Below are positions 59,978-64,000 of a DNA stretch of 64,000 nt, piece by piece. Origin of the DNA: Geomonas limicola (lineage in GTDB: Bacteria; Desulfobacterota; Desulfuromonadia; Geobacterales; Geobacteraceae); the NCBI RefSeq assembly GCF_014193675.1, contig NZ_BLXZ01000003.1:248001-312000 (forward strand). The letters run 5' to 3'. Within the stretch, counting starts at the first letter, position 1; every line of letters starts with the position of its first letter. The notes beneath the pieces are model-generated. The model searched no databases and was not told where the DNA came from. It saw only the letters and a program-made list of their open reading frames with translations. The position numbers and the translations under genes were made by a program.

Positions 59978-61606
59978 ATGACAGGAGAATTCGGAGCATA
60001 TCAGCAAGGGGTCGAGAGCCTCACCAGCATGACGGTGGAGGACGAAGTTCTCCAGGGGCTTGCCGTACTGCTGAAGAAGTCGCTGCACGCGCGCTGGGCG
60101 GCGGCGTACTTCCGGGACCAGGAGCGCACCGGCTTCGATCCCGTGCGCAGCTGCGGCCTCTCCGCGCGCCAGCTGGAACTGGTACACCAGCTCCCGGTCC
60201 CGGCCCAGAAGATCCCGGTCCTCAAGAACCTGCTCATCAAGAGAAAGCACCTGATGATCTCGGAGCACAGCGTGCTGCCGCTTTTGCCGGCCGAACTGCG
60301 CCAACTTTTGCACGGCTACGCCCTGGTGGCGGTGCCGATGCTGGTGCGCAACCAGGTGGAAGGGGTGGCCTTCGTGGCCAGGCGTGCCGCCGATCCCCCG
60401 TTTTCCGGCAACGACATCGAGCTCATCAAGCTCATGGTTTCCCACGCCGCCTTGATGGCAAGCCACATCAGCCTGTTCAACGACTCACTCGAGATGTCGG
60501 TGACCATGGCACGGCGCTCGGACGTGATCTTCGCCCTGGACGAGATCAACAAGTCGATCTCCTCGTCACTGAGTCACGACCAGATTCTGGAAACCGCGGT
60601 GGAGCGGATCGGCTGGATCATCCGCTCCAACTTCATAAGCGTCCTGGTCCAGGTGAAGGGGTCCCTGATCGTGCAGGTGAGCCGGGGGAGCGGCATGCGG
60701 ATACCCGAGAGTTTCCAGCCGGGAAATCGCCTCTTGGGGCGCAGCGTGGCGGAGGCCGCCTTCCAAAGCGGAGAGAACCAGGAGGCAAGCGCGCTTGCGG
60801 ACGTTTCGGGGCTGGGTCCCGCCGACCTCGCCCTAAGCCAGGCGGGCCTCAGGTCGCTCGTGGCCATCCCCCTGCTCAGCAAGGCGACCACCAAGGGGGT
60901 GCTGCTTTTGGGGCGCAGCGAGGCAGACAGGTTCAGCGCCGAGGACATCTTCGCCATCGAGAAGATCGCCGCCCAGGTGGCGGTGGCACTGGAAAACGCG
61001 AAGCTCTACGAGGAACTGCGCGAGCTCTTCATCAGCACGGTGGCGAGCCTCACCAACGCCATCGACGCCAAGAGCCCCTGGACCTGGGGGCACTCGGAGC
61101 GGGTCATGCACCTGTCGGTCGCCCTGGCCCACGAGCTGAAACTGGACGAAGCACTCACCGAGCGGGTGCGCCTGGGGGCGCTGTTGCACGACATCGGCAA
61201 GATCGGGGTGATCGACTCCCTGCTGGATATCAAGGCGCCGCTTTCCGACATGGAGTTCGTGCCGATGCGGCTGCACCCCGAGGTCGGGGTGGCGATCCTG
61301 GAGCCGATCGAGCGGCTGCGCGAGGTACTCCCCGGCATCCTGCACCACCACGAGTGGTTCGACGGCACCGGCTATCCCCGGGGGCTCAAGGGGGAAGAGA
61401 TCCCGCTGGAATCCCGGGTGATCGCGGTGGCCGACGCCTTCGACGCGATGATTTCCAACCGCCCCTACCGCGGCGCCACCCAAAGCTCGGAGGCGCTCGC
61501 CGAGCTGCGCGCCCACGCCGGGACCCAGTTCGATCCGCGGGTGGTCGAGGCGCTGGAGCGCTACAACCGCAAGCTGGAGCAGGAACGCCTGACGGGCCAC
61601 GAGTGA
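59978..61606 (+). CDS. GAF-GAF-HD-GYP phosphodiesterase
   Basis: 542-aa soluble protein. Two GAF-like domains (about 20-165 and 190-345) sense an internal ligand. The HD-GYP domain (about 350-535) keeps HSERV, HD in LLHDIGK (His 404, Asp 405), the HHHE pair, DGTGYPRGLKGEEIP and NRPYR, so it should be catalytically active on c-di-GMP or cGAMP. No REC domain. The start codon is the ATG at 59978 with ACAGGAG-like sequence near. With the two riboswitches of this window, a cyclic dinucleotide circuit is plausible, but no physical link is shown. Confidence 0.93.
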   Translation: MTGEFGAYQQGVESLTSMTVEDEVLQGLAVLLKKSLHARWAAAYFRDQERTGFDPVRSCGLSARQLELVHQLPVPAQKIPVLKNLLIKRKHLMISEHSVLPLLPAELRQLLHGYALVAVPMLVRNQVEGVAFVARRAADPPFSGNDIELIKLMVSHAALMASHISLFNDSLEMSVTMARRSDVIFALDEINKSISSSLSHDQILETAVERIGWIIRSNFISVLVQVKGSLIVQVSRGSGMRIPESFQPGNRLLGRSVAEAAFQSGENQEASALADVSGLGPADLALSQAGLRSLVAIPLLSKATTKGVLLLGRSEADRFSAEDIFAIEKIAAQVAVALENAKLYEELRELFISTVASLTNAIDAKSPWTWGHSERVMHLSVALAHELKLDEALTERVRLGALLHDIGKIGVIDSLLDIKAPLSDMEFVPMRLHPEVGVAILEPIERLREVLPGILHHHEWFDGTGYPRGLKGEEIPLESRVIAVADAFDAMISNRPYRGATQSSEALAELRAHAGTQFDPRVVEALERYNRKLEQERLTGHE

Positions 61607-61646
61607 GCCTTTCCCTGTCTCCCTCCCCCAAGTCCCCCCCGCCCCT

Positions 61647-61675
61647 TTGTCTTGACGCTTGAGAATCTATATAAT
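61647..61675 (+). promoter_or_regulatory. Sigma-70 promoter of the PAS kinase
   Basis: TTGTCT (61647-61652), 17-base spacer, TATAAT (61670-61675); start of transcription near 61683, about 50 bases before the kinase start. Confidence 0.6.
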
Positions 61676-61734
61676 GAGAGCAGGATTTCCGACAGCTCTC
61701 CGGAGATTCCGGGACTGCCGGTTTCGAGGAAACG

Positions 61735-63297
61735 GTGGGCACTATGGCAAAATCGGACGACTACAAGAAGAGAGGGGTGGAGAGTGCGGCAACCCGGCTC
61801 CCAGTGACCGCCGACCAGTTCCTGCAGATGGTGGAGCAGGTCAAGGACTACGCCATCTTCATCATGGACCCCAAGGGGTACATCCTCTCCTGGAACGCAG
61901 GTGCGGAGCGGATCAAGGGGTACCACCCCTCGGAAATCATCGGCCGGCACTTCTCCATCTTCTACACCAAGGACGACGTCAAGAGCGGCCTCCCCCAGCG
62001 CGAACTGGAGATCGCGCGCTCCGTGGGGAGCATGTCCCAGGAGGGGTGGCGGCTGCGCAAGGACGGCAGTCGTTTCTGGGCGGCCGTCACCATCACCGCG
62101 CTGCACGACAAGGACGGGGTGCTGGTGGGCTTTGGCAAGCTGACCCGGGACGCTACCGAGCGGCGCAGCGCCGACGAGGCCCTGGTGAAAAGCCGCAACA
62201 TGTTCGAGCGGCTCTTTGAAAGCGCACCCGACGCGGTGGTGGTGATCGACAGCCATGGCATGATCCGCAAGGTGAACCAGCAGACCGAGGCGCTTTTTGG
62301 CTACATACGCGAGGAGATGATCGGCAAGCGGGTCGAGATGCTCATGCCGGAGCGCTACCATAAGCGGCACCGGCAGCACCGGAAGAACTACTTCGCCGAC
62401 CCGCGAGCCCGCAAGATGGGGATCGGGCTCGAGCTCTACGGCAAAAGCAGCGACGGGCGGGAGATCCCGGTCGACATCATGCTGAACCCGATCGACACCC
62501 CCGAGGGGATCTGGGCCTTCGCCGTGATCCGCGACATCACGGCCCAAAAACAAAGCGACGCGAAAATCGCCGAGCTGAACGAGGCGCTACGCCGGCAGGT
62601 GGATGCGCTGGCCGCCACCAACCGGGAGCTGGAGGCCTTCAGCTACTCGGTCTCCCACGACCTGCGCGCGCCCTTGCGGCACATCATCGGCTTCGTGGAC
62701 CTCTTGAACTCGCGGGACATCAGCGGCCTGGACGACAAGAGCAAGCACTACCTGCAGGTGATCACCCAGGCGGCCCAGCGCATGGGGAACCTGATCGACG
62801 ACCTGCTCTCCTTCTCGCGCATGGGGCGCGCCGACCTGATGAAGATACAGGTGGACTTCGACAAGCTGGTGCGCGACATTGTGAGGGAACTTACCGAGGA
62901 CGCCCGGGACCGCTCGATCCAGTGGGAGATCGCCCAACTTCCCACCGTGGTCGGCGACGCCGCGATGCTGCGCCAGGTGATGGTGAACCTGCTCGCCAAC
63001 GCCATGAAGTTCACCCGACCGCGGGAGCGGGCCCGCATCGAGGTGGGGTGGGAGGAGCGCCTCACGGAGGTTTTGTTCTTCGTGAAAGACAACGGGGTGG
63101 GCTTCGACATCAGGTACGTGAACAAGCTGTTCAGCCTGTTCCAGCGCCTGCACTCCAACGAGGAGTTCGAGGGGACCGGGGTGGGGCTGGCCAACGTGCA
63201 GCGCATCATCCTGCGCCACGGCGGCCGGGTCTGGGCCGAGGGGTCGCTGGAGGGGGGAGCCACCTTCTGGTTCTCGCTCCCCAAAGAGGGTCATTAA
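61735..63297 (+). CDS. PAS-PAS sensor histidine kinase
   Basis: 520-aa cytoplasmic kinase. PAS 1 (about 30-150, YAIFIMDPKGYILSWNAGAERIKGY) and PAS 2 (about 160-280, APDAVVVIDSHGMIRKVN) are followed by a coiled coil and HisKA with SVSHDLRAPL (His 308), then HATPase_c with N box (VNLLANAMKFT), DNGVGF and GTGVGLANV. It belongs to the same bacteriophytochrome-like subtype as the kinase at 14.2 kb. Without receiver or output. The start is taken as GTG at 61735 because GAGGAAACG is correctly spaced for it; an ATG at 61744 is the alternative. Confidence 0.93.
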   Translation: MGTMAKSDDYKKRGVESAATRLPVTADQFLQMVEQVKDYAIFIMDPKGYILSWNAGAERIKGYHPSEIIGRHFSIFYTKDDVKSGLPQRELEIARSVGSMSQEGWRLRKDGSRFWAAVTITALHDKDGVLVGFGKLTRDATERRSADEALVKSRNMFERLFESAPDAVVVIDSHGMIRKVNQQTEALFGYIREEMIGKRVEMLMPERYHKRHRQHRKNYFADPRARKMGIGLELYGKSSDGREIPVDIMLNPIDTPEGIWAFAVIRDITAQKQSDAKIAELNEALRRQVDALAATNRELEAFSYSVSHDLRAPLRHIIGFVDLLNSRDISGLDDKSKHYLQVITQAAQRMGNLIDDLLSFSRMGRADLMKIQVDFDKLVRDIVRELTEDARDRSIQWEIAQLPTVVGDAAMLRQVMVNLLANAMKFTRPRERARIEVGWEERLTEVLFFVKDNGVGFDIRYVNKLFSLFQRLHSNEEFEGTGVGLANVQRIILRHGGRVWAEGSLEGGATFWFSLPKEGH

Positions 63298-63300
63298 CGT

Positions 63301-63338
63301 GGAAAAGCCGGCAGTCCCCAAGGGGCGCCGGCTTTTTA
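63301..63338 (+). terminator. Terminator of the PAS kinase
   Basis: Stem AAAAGCCGGC / GCCGGCTTTT with a 14-base inner loop (CCCC-AAGGGG), then TTTT. Confidence 0.85.
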
Positions 63339-63411
63339 CTGCCGGGGAAGTGACGGGGAGGCAGGGTCCCGATGAGCGCTGCCCCGCCCCCGGACACCCC
63401 GAAGACGACGA

Positions 63412-63834
63412 TCAGCATCCCCCCTCCCCTTCCCGTCCTTGTGGCTCCCAGCGCAGCGTGAGGATGCTCGCCGCCTCCAGGCAGCACCAGCGATGCTGGA
63501 TTCCGGCACCCCAGACGACGAAGTCTCCCTGCCGGGCAAGGAGCACGCGGCGCACCTGGTCGGGCGGGAATGCGGGCGAGCCGCAGAACTCCACCTCGAA
63601 GATCCCGTGGGAAACCAGGATCGACAGGGTGCGCCCGACGCTCTCCGGCTTGGGTCCGCTCAGCTCCCCCGAGGGGTGGTCGTACCACTTGAGGCAGAGC
63701 CCGGTCAGGCTCTGCCCGCGCGGCACGAAGAGGAGTTCGGAATTCTCGCGGCACCAGTCGCTGAACCCGAGGAACCAGCCGGTGCCGCGGGTCTCCGTGT
63801 CGTGGGTATTGCCGATGGCGATTTCCAGATCCAT
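63412..63834 (-). CDS. Cupin-like hypothetical protein
   Basis: 140-aa soluble protein with a small beta-barrel pattern: LGFSDWCRENSELLF, LCLKWYDHPSGEL, SILVSHGIFEVEF, VLLARQGDFVVWGAGIQHRW. The last two strands with H...G..W resemble the cupin tail, but a full metal-binding set (HxH...E...H) is not seen. No family named. Start at 63834 (MDLEIAIGN) is chosen because GGAGG is 7 bases before it; the ATG at 63840 is too near the same signal. Confidence 0.6.
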   Translation of the reverse strand: MDLEIAIGNTHDTETRGTGWFLGFSDWCRENSELLFVPRGQSLTGLCLKWYDHPSGELSGPKPESVGRTLSILVSHGIFEVEFCGSPAFPPDQVRRVLLARQGDFVVWGAGIQHRWCCLEAASILTLRWEPQGREGEGGC

Positions 63835-63895
63835 GGCCATGCCTCCTTCAGTGATACCCCGGCAGAACCGATACGATTGGAGCTGCGAGGCAGTT

Positions 63896-64000
63896 TCAAG
63901 AGCCACCCCGGCAAGTTGTACAACAAGCCGACCAACATGCAAACCCCAGGCTAAAACCGAACATTTCCAGGTCGGGGAGGCCCACCTTGGTGCCCTCGCC
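63896..64000 (-). CDS. Partial C-terminus of an unknown protein with Cys-rich tail
   Basis: A frame open to the right window edge encodes GEGTKVGLPDLEMFGFSLGF and then a tail ACWSACCTTCRGGS before a TGA stop. The protein-like run and proximity (60 bases upstream of the cupin-like gene) suggest the 3' end of a real gene on the minus strand. Five cysteines in the last 15 residues look metal-binding. Only 34 residues are visible. Confidence 0.3.
   Translation of the reverse strand, partial: GEGTKVGLPDLEMFGFSLGFACWSACCTTCRGGS

Overview
The window looks like a chromosomal segment of a Geobacter-type organism (Geobacteraceae, Desulfuromonadia). It is GC-rich and dense in sensor histidine kinases. 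It carries a mercury-methylation locus (hgcA-hgcB), a monohaem cytochrome, and two GEMM-I riboswitches of the kind common in Geobacter. The calls rest on sequence reading and family knowledge only; no database search was run.

Layout. 0.0-4.0 kb: ferritin-like protein, then a minus-strand run of a leaderless-looking ArsR-type repressor, hgcA, hgcB, a DUF1540 protein, a small ferredoxin and a helical protein. 4.2-5.6 kb: pyruvate kinase. 6.1-11.4 kb: a compact minus-strand operon of YtkA-like protein, cytochrome c/periplasmic-binding-protein fusion, FMN-binding-like protein, MacB-type permease and ATPase, and NosL-like protein, behind a good sigma-70 promoter. 11.5-25.5 kb: mixed single genes (tag glycosylase, riboswitch-controlled exported protein, kinases, DUF1992, a tandem pair of small paralogues, mtgA, DinB-like, VOC) and a striking 81-bp tandem repeat. 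26.0-27.7 kb: cmoA-cmoB, for tRNA wobble-uridine modification. 28-34 kb: alpha/beta hydrolase, chemotaxis receptor, a 985-aa TPR protein. 34.6-38.6 kb: riboswitch-controlled cell-surface protein with six beta-repeats, then a secreted beta-helix protein. 38.6-42.3 kb: surface polysaccharide genes (GT4, GT2, O-antigen ligase). 42.8-54.2 kb: YidB, initiator tRNA, outer-membrane protein, TauE/SafE exporters, MutY-like glycosylase, periplasmic carbonic anhydrase, nitroreductase, DUF309, TadG-like protein, OFA-family MFS carrier. 54.7-64 kb: large PAS kinase, small exported lipoproteins, GAF-GAF-HD-GYP phosphodiesterase, PAS kinase, cupin-like protein.

The most notable observation is in hgcA. A start codon with a strong ribosome-binding site lies 153 bases upstream of the usual-looking N-terminus. 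It is in frame with the corrinoid-protein domain and separated from it by one TGA codon, which sits in a Cys-TGA-Gly-Pro context followed at once by a GC-rich hairpin. This is what a selenocysteine-containing HgcA would look like. The upstream arsR gene has a 28-bp palindrome that lies exactly over its -35/-10 promoter, so the locus seems to be a metal(loid)-responsive unit.

Other signals worth following are two ligand-controlled terminators upstream of exported proteins with an HD-GYP enzyme in the same window, a candidate sigma-54 small RNA, an 81-bp tandem repeat, two families of short dispersed repeats, and several genes too small for usual ORF cut-offs.
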